Shown one piece after another: positions 1-5,734 of a stretch of 12,142 bases of DNA; position 1 is the stretch's first letter; the number at the start of each line of letters is the position of its first letter. The notes beneath the pieces were generated by a model. It was not told the origin of the DNA and ran no database searches. It was given only the letters and a program-made list of their open reading frames with translations. A program made the translations under genes and the position numbers. The stretch lies in the NCBI GenBank assembly GCA_903890265.1, contig CAITAM010000105.1, positions 1 to 12,142 on the forward strand, given 5' to 3'. Source of the stretch: an uncultured Pseudomonadota bacterium (GTDB lineage: Bacteria; Pseudomonadota; Gammaproteobacteria; Steroidobacterales; Steroidobacteraceae).

Positions 1-2
1 CC

Positions 3-452
3 GGCGGCGCTGACCGTTCGTCCGTGGCGCCGGTAAGCGGTGCCCGGCCGGCGTCCGCTGATGCCGGCGAGCGCGACGCGGCGCAGGCCCTGAAAAGCGC
101 GGGCAACTACGGACAGGCCAGGGATGCGTTTCGGCGGCTCGCCGCGCGGCACCCCGGTGACGCCGACGCCTGGGCGGATGCCGCGGACTGCGCGGCGGCG
201 GCGGCGGCCGGTAACCTCGAGGCCGGTGCCGAGGACCTCGAGCACGCGCTCGCGGCGTCGCCGGTCCACCCGAAGGCGCTGTGGCTCAAGGCGAGCCTTG
301 AGCTGCAGCGGCGCCACTACTCGGCGGCGGTGGCTGTCTGGCAGCGGCTGCTCGACGTGCTGCCGCCCGGTTCCGAGGACCGGCGCACGGTAGAGGCCAA
401 TCTCGCCGAGGCAAAATCGCTGCTGGCGAGTAACGGTAAGGCGGGAGGCTGA
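3..452 (+). CDS. TPR protein, CcmI-like C-terminal part (5'-truncated)
   Basis: The reading frame is open to the left edge (first full codon at 3), giving 149 visible residues. A GTG at 24 has no ribosome binding site before it, so I treat the gene as cut by the window. The visible part is alpha-helical TPR sequence: a repeat around NYGQARDAFRRLAARHPGDADAW, then an Ala-rich helix, then HPKALWLKASLELQRRHYSAAVAVWQRLL spread over the next repeat, then LPPGSEDRRTVEANLAEA. This HPKALWL...W..LL..LPPGSE...V...IAEA pattern is typical of the periplasmic TPR domain of CcmI/CycH, which holds apocytochrome c for heme attachment by CcmF/H. It ends 4 bp before the heme-b-type membrane gene and is probably co-transcribed with it. 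The membrane-anchored N-terminus of CcmI would lie outside the window. It could instead be another TPR protein such as NrfG. The TPR fold is clear; CcmI identity is moderate. Confidence 0.7.
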   Translation, partial: GGADRSSVAPVSGARPASADAGERDAAQALKSAGNYGQARDAFRRLAARHPGDADAWADAADCAAAAAAGNLEAGAEDLEHALAASPVHPKALWLKASLELQRRHYSAAVAVWQRLLDVLPPGSEDRRTVEANLAEAKSLLASNGKAGG

Positions 453-456
453 GTCG

Positions 457-1344
457 ATGGCGACGGTGGCGAGCAGCGTGGCGAGTTCCGTGGCGGCGGC
501 CGGACGGGAGAAGCGGGCCCCGGTCATTACGCTGACCAGGCTCTGGTTCGCCTTCGTCACCGCCGTGCTGGTGGTGGGCTGGTTCCTGCCGCTCGACCGC
601 TACCTGTCGCCCCGGGAGGGAGTCGGCTACTGGCTCGGTATCACCGGTGGCTCGATGATGCTGTTGCTGCTGATCTATCCGCTGCGCAAGCGTGTCGCCT
701 CGCTGCGCTTCATCGGTAACTCGCGGGCGTGGTTCCAGGTGCACATGGCGCTCGGGCTGCTGGGCCCGTTGTGCATCCTCTACCACTGTCTGTACCGGCT
801 GGGCGCCACCAACAGCAACGTGGCGCTCATCTGCATGCTCGTCGTGTCCGGCAGTGGCGTGATGGGGCGTTACCTCTATTCGCGCATCCACCACGGCCTG
901 TACGGCCGCCAGGCCACCTTGCAGGAACTGCGTGACGAGGCGGCGCGCCTGCGTGAGGAAACCTCCGGGGCATCGAAGTTCCTGCCCGATCTCGCCGCCC
1001 GCCTCGAGGCGAGCGAGCGGCGGATCGACAGCCGCGTGCCGCTCGTGCCGAAGGCCGTGACGGCATCGCTGCGCTACCGCCTCGAACGGCTCCGGCTGCA
1101 CCGGTACGTACGCCGGACGCTGGACGCTGCCAGCCGTGACTCAGCGCTCGTGGCCGAACACGCGGGCGGTCTAGGCGCGACGGCGCGCCGCTACGCCGAC
1201 CAGCGACTCAGTGCGGCGCGGCGGGTCGCGGAGTTCGAGGCGTGCGCGAGGCTCTTCGGGCTGTGGCACGTGCTGCACGTGCCACTGTTTTTCATGCTGC
1301 TGTTCGCCGGTATCGCGCACGTCATCGCCGTGCACCTGTACTGA
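457..1344 (+). CDS. Di-heme cytochrome b-type membrane protein (ferric reductase-like)
   Basis: A 295-residue inner-membrane protein with an ATG start 8 bp after a GGGAGG ribosome binding site (443-448). Predicted helices lie at about 27-46, 58-76, 93-114, 120-141 and 266-293. His96 and His110 in helix 3, and His274 and His288 in helix 5, each form an H-x13-H pair. That is the spacing used in ferric reductase/NADPH oxidase-type membrane domains to hold two b hemes across the bilayer. Further His residues (145, 146, 271, 293) sit near membrane edges. There is no flavin or NAD(P)H domain, so electrons must come from or go to a partner. Residues about 147-262 form a long, charged, Arg/Ala/Glu-rich helical stretch between helices 4 and 5, unusual for this fold. 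It follows a CcmI-like TPR gene with a 4-bp gap, which fits a c-type cytochrome or redox locus continuing to the left. The heme role is inferred from His spacing; the substrate is unknown. Confidence 0.65.
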   Translation: MATVASSVASSVAAAGREKRAPVITLTRLWFAFVTAVLVVGWFLPLDRYLSPREGVGYWLGITGGSMMLLLLIYPLRKRVASLRFIGNSRAWFQVHMALGLLGPLCILYHCLYRLGATNSNVALICMLVVSGSGVMGRYLYSRIHHGLYGRQATLQELRDEAARLREETSGASKFLPDLAARLEASERRIDSRVPLVPKAVTASLRYRLERLRLHRYVRRTLDAASRDSALVAEHAGGLGATARRYADQRLSAARRVAEFEACARLFGLWHVLHVPLFFMLLFAGIAHVIAVHLY

Positions 1345-1370
1345 CGAGGGGCATGCGGGCGACCGGGACC

Positions 1371-1748
1371 TCAGGGGATCCGGATGCGCCCGCCGGCGCC
1401 GGGTGCCGGCCCCGCGCCTGTCTCAGGCACGATGATCGACGAAGCGGCCTCGCGGCGCATCTGCTGCAGCTCGCGCATGGTTTCGTCCATGGCAATCTTG
1501 GCCGCATCGGCGAAGCCGGCCGCTGCGCCGCCAAGGTCGGTGGCGTCGATCTCAAACGTGATCGGCAGGGTGCCCATCGGCGTCATCACGGATATCTGGC
1601 CGACGAAGCTTATCGCGCGCGTCGGGTCGGTCGTGCCATCGGCCCGCACTGGCGTGAGCTGGCGAATGGTACCGACGCGACGATCGGAGAAGAGATCCTC
1701 GCGGTAGAGGTTGCTGGCATCGAAGGTCGGCTCGGCTGCGGCGTTCAT
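1371..1748 (-). CDS. Small conserved cytosolic protein of unknown function
   Basis: A 125-residue soluble protein with no signal peptide or membrane helix. I chose the ATG at 1748: its upstream strand reads GGAGA five bases before the start. A GTG further out (1775) would place the start inside a likely extended -10 element. Visible blocks are NLYREDLFSDRRVGTIRQL near the N-terminus, a beta-rich middle (ISFVGQISVMTPMGTLPITFEI), an amphipathic helix (FADAAKIAMDETMRELQQMRREAAS) and a Gly/Pro/Ala-rich tail. From memory this resembles a short, function-unknown family in gammaproteobacteria whose members share the DRRVGTIRRLTPV-type block. I do not know any function. The gene is divergent from alr (151-bp gap) and converges on the cytochrome b gene with 26 bp between stops. 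I see no convincing terminator hairpin in that gap. Confidence 0.8.
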   Translation of the reverse strand: MNAAAEPTFDASNLYREDLFSDRRVGTIRQLTPVRADGTTDPTRAISFVGQISVMTPMGTLPITFEIDATDLGGAAAGFADAAKIAMDETMRELQQMRREAASSIIVPETGAGPAPGAGGRIRIP

Positions 1749-1773
1749 ACGGGTCTCCGGCTGGAATGTGCGC

Positions 1774-1802
1774 ACCGTACCAGAGCGCTGCGTCCGGCAG
1801 AA
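1774..1802 (-). promoter_or_regulatory. Possible promoter of the 125-residue protein gene
   Basis: Read on the minus strand, TTCTGC (1797-1802) is followed after 17 bp by TACGGT (1774-1779), with TGG just before it giving an extended -10 (TGnTAnnnT). The -35 match is poor. A transcript from here would begin about 20 bp upstream of the ATG at 1748. This agrees with the start chosen for that gene and argues against the GTG at 1775. Confidence 0.3.
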
Positions 1803-1899
1803 GCAGCCGCCCTCCCGGGCGGCGGACGGTCCGCGCGGCAGGCGACTTTACGGGGGCGGCCGCAGTACACTGCCGACCGCCTCCGTTGCCGAGTACAGC

Positions 1900-3015
1900 G
1901 TGGTCGATCGTTTTTCCTCTGCCGTCCCCGCGTCGCCGGCGCTTGGCCGCCTGATCGTGGATCTGGACGCGCTGGTCTCCAACTACCGAAGCCTGTGCCG
2001 GCTCGCGCCGGGCCGCACCGTCGCGGCCGTCGTCAAGGCCGATGCCTACGGCCTTGGTGCCGAGGCCGTGTCGATGGCCCTTGCCGCGGCTGGCTGCGAG
2101 ACCTATTTCGTCGCCACCGTTGATGAGGCGCTCGGCCTGCGCGCACGCCTGCCCGCGGCCGTCATTTACTCGCTCGGCGGCGTGCCCGGCGACAGTGCGC
2201 CGCAGCTTGCCGCCGCGCGGATCCGACCGGTACTGAATTCGCTCAGCGATGCCTCGAAGTGGGCAGCTGTCGGCCGCGAACACCCGGCCGCGCTGCAGAT
2301 TGACACGGGCCTCACCCGTTCCGGGTTCGATGCGGACGAACTCGGCGAGCTACTCGCCGTCCCCGGTCTGCCGGCAAGGCTCAATCTGGCGCTGTTGCTG
2401 ACCCACTATGCGTGTGCGGACGAGCCGGAGCGGCCGGAGAATCGCCGCCAGCTCGAGGCCATGGGCGTGCTTGCCGCGGCCGTCGGTCCCCTCCCGACCA
2501 GCATCGCGAATTCCTCCGGCGTGCTGCTCGGGCCGGACTTTCAGGGCGACGTCGTGCGCCCGGGTCTCGCGCTGTACGGGGGCATCGCGAACCCTGGTTC
2601 CGCGTTTGCGCTGCGCGAGGTCGTGCGCCTCGAGGCCCGTGTCCTGCAGCGTCGACGCGTCGCCACGGCCCGCCGCGTGGGCTACGGCGCCGCGGCCGAG
2701 GTTCCCGCCGGGACGACCCTGGCCGTGCTCGGGGTGGGCTACGCGGACGGCTATCCGCGCTCGCTCGGCGACGGGGTCGGCAGCGCACTGGTCGATGGGC
2801 GGCCGGCGCCCGTGGTCGGACGGGTGTCCATGGACCTGACCGTCATCGACGTCAGTCGGCTGCCGGCCACGGCGGCGGCGGAGGGAGACTACGTCACGCT
2901 CCTCGGCGGCGGCCTCGCGCTGGAGGACGTTGCGCGTGCGGCCGGCACGATCGGCTACGAGCTGCTGACCGGCATCGGCGGCCGCGTACGGCGCGAATAC
3001 CGGCCGGTGCGCTAG
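1900..3015 (+). CDS. alr: Alanine racemase (PLP-dependent)
   Basis: Interconverts L- and D-alanine, supplying D-Ala for peptidoglycan and allowing D-Ala catabolism; cytosolic dimer. From the GTG at 1900 it is 371 residues, usual for the family (about 355-375). The frame is open further upstream, but that part is unlike any racemase. The fold III-type barrel spans about residues 15-240 and the C-terminal beta domain about 250-371. The PLP-binding lysine is K46 in VKADAYGLG. The second catalytic base is Y262 in RVGYGAAAE. GVGYADGYPR and GRVSMDLTVIDVS are the other signature blocks. No strong ribosome binding site precedes the GTG. A TACACT -10-like element lies at 1866-1871. The stop codon overlaps that of the convergent YkoF-like gene in a shared CTAG. 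With ald nearby and the Lrp-type regulator between them, a catabolic role (as with DadX) is possible alongside the cell-wall role. Confidence 0.95.
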   Translation: MVDRFSSAVPASPALGRLIVDLDALVSNYRSLCRLAPGRTVAAVVKADAYGLGAEAVSMALAAAGCETYFVATVDEALGLRARLPAAVIYSLGGVPGDSAPQLAAARIRPVLNSLSDASKWAAVGREHPAALQIDTGLTRSGFDADELGELLAVPGLPARLNLALLLTHYACADEPERPENRRQLEAMGVLAAAVGPLPTSIANSSGVLLGPDFQGDVVRPGLALYGGIANPGSAFALREVVRLEARVLQRRRVATARRVGYGAAAEVPAGTTLAVLGVGYADGYPRSLGDGVGSALVDGRPAPVVGRVSMDLTVIDVSRLPATAAAEGDYVTLLGGGLALEDVARAAGTIGYELLTGIGGRVRREYRPVR

Positions 3016-3251
3016 CCGCCGCCCAGCATCTTCATCACGACCACCGAGCGGTGCTCGGCGCTGAACGTGCGCGTGATCTCGCGCTCCAGTGCGGCAAAGA
3101 CCGCGCCGATCTCGCCCGACACCTGCGTGCTCATCGCGTTACGGTCGACGGTCAGTTCCGGGTAGGTCAGCAACGCCTCGATGAAGGCCCTGATGGGCGG
3201 CACGTAATCGCCTGCCAGCGGGTACAGGCTGATATCGACGGCAATACGCAT
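3012..3251 (-). CDS. YkoF/MTH1187-like thiamine-binding family protein
   Basis: A 79-residue single-domain protein starting at ATG 3251, six bases after a clear GAGGAG ribosome binding site. The frame stays open upstream through the regulator gene, but only this start gives family-like sequence. The N-terminal ISLYPL block, a helix over VPPIRAFIEAL, the central N-x-M-S-T-Q motif (residues 38-43) with a following G-E, a long helix, and a closing strand (SVVVMKML) fit the ferredoxin-like half-domain of the YkoF/Thiamin_BP superfamily. Members with two such domains, like B. subtilis YkoF, bind thiamine or hydroxymethylpyrimidine. Short versions probably dimerise. Ligand here is inferred from family only. 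It lies 23 bp after the Lrp/AsnC gene on the same strand, so probably one operon. Its stop shares a CTAG with that of alr. Confidence 0.75.
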   Translation of the reverse strand: MRIAVDISLYPLAGDYVPPIRAFIEALLTYPELTVDRNAMSTQVSGEIGAVFAALEREITRTFSAEHRSVVVMKMLGGG

Positions 3252-3274
3252 GCGCGGCTCCTCGGGTTCGGCGG

Positions 3275-3736
3275 TCAGCGCAGCGGCAGTGCGCGGGATT
3301 TTTGCACCGTGCGCAGCGCGAAGCTTGAGTGGACGCGCGACACGTGCGGCAGGCTTGTCAGCTGCTGGCTGTGCACGCGCTCGAAATCGGCGGTGTCGGC
3401 CACCACGACCCGGAGCAGGTAATCGTACTCGCCGGACATGAGGTAGCACTCCATGACCTCGGGTATCCGGCAGACCGCCTCCTCGAAGGCCGACAGATCC
3501 GCACGCTCCTGCCGCTCGAGCGTGATGCTGACGAACACGTTGACCGGCAGGCCCGCGCGCGGCTGGTTCACCACCGCCGCGTAGCCCTCGATGAGGCCGT
3601 CTTGCTCCAGCCGGCGCACGCGCCGCAGGCACGCCGATTCCGACAGGTTGACCCGGGCGGCCAGCTCACTGTTCGTGATGCGGCCCTCGGTCTGCAGGAC
3701 CTCGAGCAGGCTGCGGTCGTAGCGGTCAAAAGACAT
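3275..3736 (-). CDS. Lrp/AsnC-family transcriptional regulator
   Basis: A 153-residue DNA-binding regulator. Residues about 3-55 form the winged helix-turn-helix (LLEVLQTEGRITNSELAARV then SESACLRRVRRLEQDGLIEGY). Residues about 65-142 form the RAM effector-binding domain, with the conserved SGEYDYLLRVV block. I prefer the ATG at 3736. An ATG at 3751 (158 residues) is also possible, and neither has a visible ribosome binding site. The gene is divergent from alanine dehydrogenase, the arrangement seen for AldR-type regulators that sense alanine and control ald. The gap between them contains repeated TTGCT/AGCAA half-sites, one inverted pair lying over this gene's likely -10. Autoregulation and alanine-responsive control of ald are therefore the leading guess. 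The YkoF-like gene follows in the same operon. Family assignment is firm; effector is inferred. Confidence 0.92.
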   Translation of the reverse strand: MSFDRYDRSLLEVLQTEGRITNSELAARVNLSESACLRRVRRLEQDGLIEGYAAVVNQPRAGLPVNVFVSITLERQERADLSAFEEAVCRIPEVMECYLMSGEYDYLLRVVVADTADFERVHSQQLTSLPHVSRVHSSFALRTVQKSRALPLR

Positions 3737-3764
3737 GGCAGAATTTTGCATGAAAGTGGTTCGA

Positions 3765-3820
3765 AGCAACAGATTATTGCTCGAGACGGCGTTTTGCTGC
3801 GCTGCGTTTGCAAGATTGCT
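3765..3820. promoter_or_regulatory. Candidate Lrp-type operator array between regulator and ald
   Basis: Within 56 bp there are four copies of one pentamer: AGCAA at 3765-3769, and TTGCT at 3777-3781, 3794-3798 and 3816-3820. The first two form an inverted repeat with a 7-bp AT-rich spacer, AGCAAcagattaTTGCT, flanked by TCGA on both sides (one extra base on the left). Lrp/AsnC proteins bind several phased, loosely palindromic AT-rich sites as octamers, so this layout fits. The array covers the regulator's likely -10 and abuts the ald -35 region. Binding is inferred. Confidence 0.45.
3771..3776 (-). promoter_or_regulatory. Possible -10 box of the Lrp/AsnC regulator gene
   Basis: On the minus strand this reads TAATCT, a good -10 match about 34 bp before the ATG at 3736. 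No good -35 is visible at the right distance (CAGCAA at 17 bp). It lies in the spacer of the AGCAA/TTGCT inverted repeat, so a bound regulator would be expected to block it. Confidence 0.3.
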
Positions 3821-3834
3821 TCATGAATCGACGC

Positions 3835-3840
3835 TACATT
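3835..3840 (+). promoter_or_regulatory. Possible -10 box of the alanine dehydrogenase gene
   Basis: TACATT lies 67 bp before the ald ATG. There is no proper -35 at 16-18 bp upstream. A TTGCT half-site sits at 3816-3820, where an activator could contact polymerase, so activator-dependent expression is plausible but unproven. Confidence 0.3.
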
Positions 3841-3907
3841 GTGATCAGGAATTCTCGGCGTGCGCGACCGCGTGCGCCCACCGCAACCTGCCACGGAGGC
3901 TCACTCA

Positions 3908-5020
3908 ATGCGTATCGGCGTCCCCAAGGAAATCAAGGTCCACGAGTACCGGGTTGGTCTCACGCCGGCGGGTGTGCGCGAGCTCGTGGGTGCGGGCCAC
4001 AGCGTCACCGTCGAGACCCGCGCGGGTCTCGGTGTCGGGTTTGATGATGCCGCCTACACGGCGGCGGGCGCGACCATCGCCGCGACCGCGGCCGACGTCT
4101 TCGCCGGTGCCGAGCTCGTCGTCAAGGTGAAGGAACCGCAGCCCGCCGAGTGCAGGATGCTGAAAAAGGGCCAGGTGCTGTTCACTTACCTGCACCTTGC
4201 CGCCGACAAGGATCAGGCCGTCGCGCTCGCGCAGTCGCAGTCGACCTGCATTGCCTACGAGACGGTCACGGCCGCGGACGGCTCGCTGCCGCTGCTGACG
4301 CCCATGTCGGAAGTGGCGGGGCGGATGTCGATCCAGGTCGGTGCGACGGCGCTGCAGAAGGCCAACGGCGGCTCGGGCGTACTGCTTGGTGGCGTGCCGG
4401 GCGTCCCGCCTGCCAAGGTGGTCATCCTGGGTGGTGGCGTGTCCGGTACCCACGCCGCCGAGATGGCGGTCGGCCTGCGCGCGGACGTGACCGTGGTCGA
4501 CCGCTCGGTGCGCCGCCTGCGCGAGTTGCAGACCCAGTTTGGCAATCAGCTGAAAACGGCCTACTCGACCCTGCATACCATCGAAGGACTCGTGCGCGAG
4601 GCCGACCTCGTGGTCGGCGCGGTGCTCGTCACGGGCGCCGCCGCACCGAAGCTCGTCACCGCGGCGATGGTCAAGCAGATGCGACCGGGCTCGGTGCTGG
4701 TCGACATCTCGATCGACCAGGGTGGCTGCTTCGAAACCAGCCGGCCGACCACACACGCCGAGCCGACCTACGTGGTCGATGGCGTCGTTCACTACTGCGT
4801 GACCAACATGCCGGGCGCGGTGGCCCGCACGTCGACGCTCGCACTCACCAACGCCACGCTGCCTTACGTGCGCGCACTGGCCGACCACGGCTGGGAAAAG
4901 GCGCTGGCAGCCGACGCGGGCTTCGCGAAGGGGCTGAACGTGCACGCGGGCGACGTCACCTACGAGGCGGTCGCCAAGGACCTCGGCCTGCCCTACAAGG
5001 CCTACGTCGCCGCCCGCTGA
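3908..5020 (+). CDS. ald: Alanine dehydrogenase (NAD-dependent)
   Basis: Oxidatively deaminates L-alanine to pyruvate and ammonia with NAD+ (reversible); cytosolic, usually hexameric. The ATG at 3908 follows GGAGG (3895-3899) by 8 bp and gives 370 residues, the normal length. All key positions match the family numbering: R15 and K75 (pyruvate binding, in EYRVGLTP and VKVKEP), H96 (catalytic, in TYLHLA) and D270 (in VDISID). The Rossmann glycine motif GGGVSG is at 175-180, with D198 at the end of the second strand for the NAD ribose. The signature block VGATALQKANGGSGVLLGG follows at 144-162. It is divergent from an Lrp/AsnC regulator and near alr, which supports a role in alanine catabolism or nitrogen balance. 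A strong hairpin terminates it at 5042-5071. Confidence 0.97.
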   Translation: MRIGVPKEIKVHEYRVGLTPAGVRELVGAGHSVTVETRAGLGVGFDDAAYTAAGATIAATAADVFAGAELVVKVKEPQPAECRMLKKGQVLFTYLHLAADKDQAVALAQSQSTCIAYETVTAADGSLPLLTPMSEVAGRMSIQVGATALQKANGGSGVLLGGVPGVPPAKVVILGGGVSGTHAAEMAVGLRADVTVVDRSVRRLRELQTQFGNQLKTAYSTLHTIEGLVREADLVVGAVLVTGAAAPKLVTAAMVKQMRPGSVLVDISIDQGGCFETSRPTTHAEPTYVVDGVVHYCVTNMPGAVARTSTLALTNATLPYVRALADHGWEKALAADAGFAKGLNVHAGDVTYEAVAKDLGLPYKAYVAAR

Positions 5021-5041
5021 GCGACAGGGCGCCGCGCAAAC

Positions 5042-5071
5042 GACAACGGGGGCCGAATGGCCCCCGTTGTC
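5042..5071. terminator. Strong hairpin between ald and slyD
   Basis: A perfect 13-bp stem (GACAACGGGGGCC / GGCCCCCGTTGTC) closes a four-base GAAT loop, 21 bp after the ald stop. No T-run follows on either strand, so it is not a textbook intrinsic terminator. Its place between two convergent genes (slyD ends at 5127) makes a bidirectional terminator or 3'-end stabiliser the natural reading. Confidence 0.75.
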
Positions 5072-5126
5072 ATTGCGGGCTGGGCGTCGGCAGGGGCATC
5101 CGCCCGCTGCCCGACGCCCCGGACGG

Positions 5127-5642
5127 TCAGTCCTCGTGGTCCTCGAAGTCGTCCTCGTCGTCGTCATGACCGTGGCCGCCCGGGCCGTGCACGTGGCCGT
5201 GCTCCAGTTCCTCGGTGGTCGGTTCGCGCACGCCCGCCACCTCGACCTCGAAGTTGAGGTTCTGGCCGGCCAGCGGATGGTTGCCGTCGATCGTCACCAT
5301 GTCGCCCTGGACCCGGGTGACCACCACGGCGCGCGGCCCGTCTTCGGTCTGGGCGTGGAAGCGCATGCCGGGCTTGACGTCCGCGCCTTCAAAGGCGCGG
5401 CGGGGCACCGCCTGGACCAGCGTCGGGTCGTGCGGCCCGTACGCCTTGTCGGCCGGCACCGCGACCGAGAGCTTGTCGCCGGCCGCACGGCCGACGAGCG
5501 CTTCCTCCAGCCCGGGAATCAGGTTCCCGTTGCCGTGGAGATACGCAAGCGGTTCATCCGCTTCGGATTTATCGAGCACCTCGCCGGCGTCATTGCGGAG
5601 CACGTAGTGCAGCATGACGACCTTATCCTGACCGATCTGCAT
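5127..5642 (-). CDS. slyD: FKBP-type peptidyl-prolyl isomerase, SlyD-like
   Basis: A 171-residue cytosolic prolyl isomerase and chaperone. The ATG at 5642 begins MQIGQDKVVMLHYVLR, the usual SlyD start. The FKBP domain covers about residues 1-69 and 126-140, with LIPGLEEAL at 41-49. The insert-in-flap chaperone domain lies at about 70-125 and ends in the conserved DGNHPLAG (119-126). The tail (147-171) is His, Asp and Glu rich (HGHVHGPGGHGH, then an acidic run) and should bind nickel or similar metals. Unlike the E. coli tail it has no cysteine. The tail is encoded by a simple TCCTCG/TCG-like repeat and probably varies in length between strains. A TATGCT -10-like element lies at 5691-5696 on the minus strand, 49 bp upstream, so it may have its own promoter. 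It is downstream of yaeQ (92-bp gap). Confidence 0.93.
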   Translation of the reverse strand: MQIGQDKVVMLHYVLRNDAGEVLDKSEADEPLAYLHGNGNLIPGLEEALVGRAAGDKLSVAVPADKAYGPHDPTLVQAVPRRAFEGADVKPGMRFHAQTEDGPRAVVVTRVQGDMVTIDGNHPLAGQNLNFEVEVAGVREPTTEELEHGHVHGPGGHGHDDDEDDFEDHED

Positions 5643-5734
5643 GGCCTTGACCCCTGAACTGGTGGCGCGGCTATGCGCGCGGACGGCGCGAGCATACCTG
5701 CTTGGCACGGCCACCGCTCGACAGTTTCGCCCGC

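Noticed and set aside
1847..1871. A complete sigma70 promoter TTTACG/TACACT for alr
   Set aside because: The spacer is only 13 bp, and no better -35 is found at 16-18 bp, so only the -10-like element is mentioned.
1242..2123. A 293-codon plus-strand frame across the cytochrome b, unknown-protein and alr genes
   Set aside because: It conflicts with three better-supported genes, and its composition is typical of an off-frame reading.
2412..3422. A 336-codon plus-strand frame overlapping alr, the YkoF-like gene and the regulator
   Set aside because: It is Arg/Gly-rich nonsense-like sequence crossing three well-supported genes in other frames or on the other strand.
3905..5167. A 420-codon open frame on the minus strand opposite ald
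   Set aside because: It mirrors ald in a GC-rich genome, is His/Arg-rich with no recognisable family, and ald itself is unambiguous. Such antisense frames are a product of codon bias.
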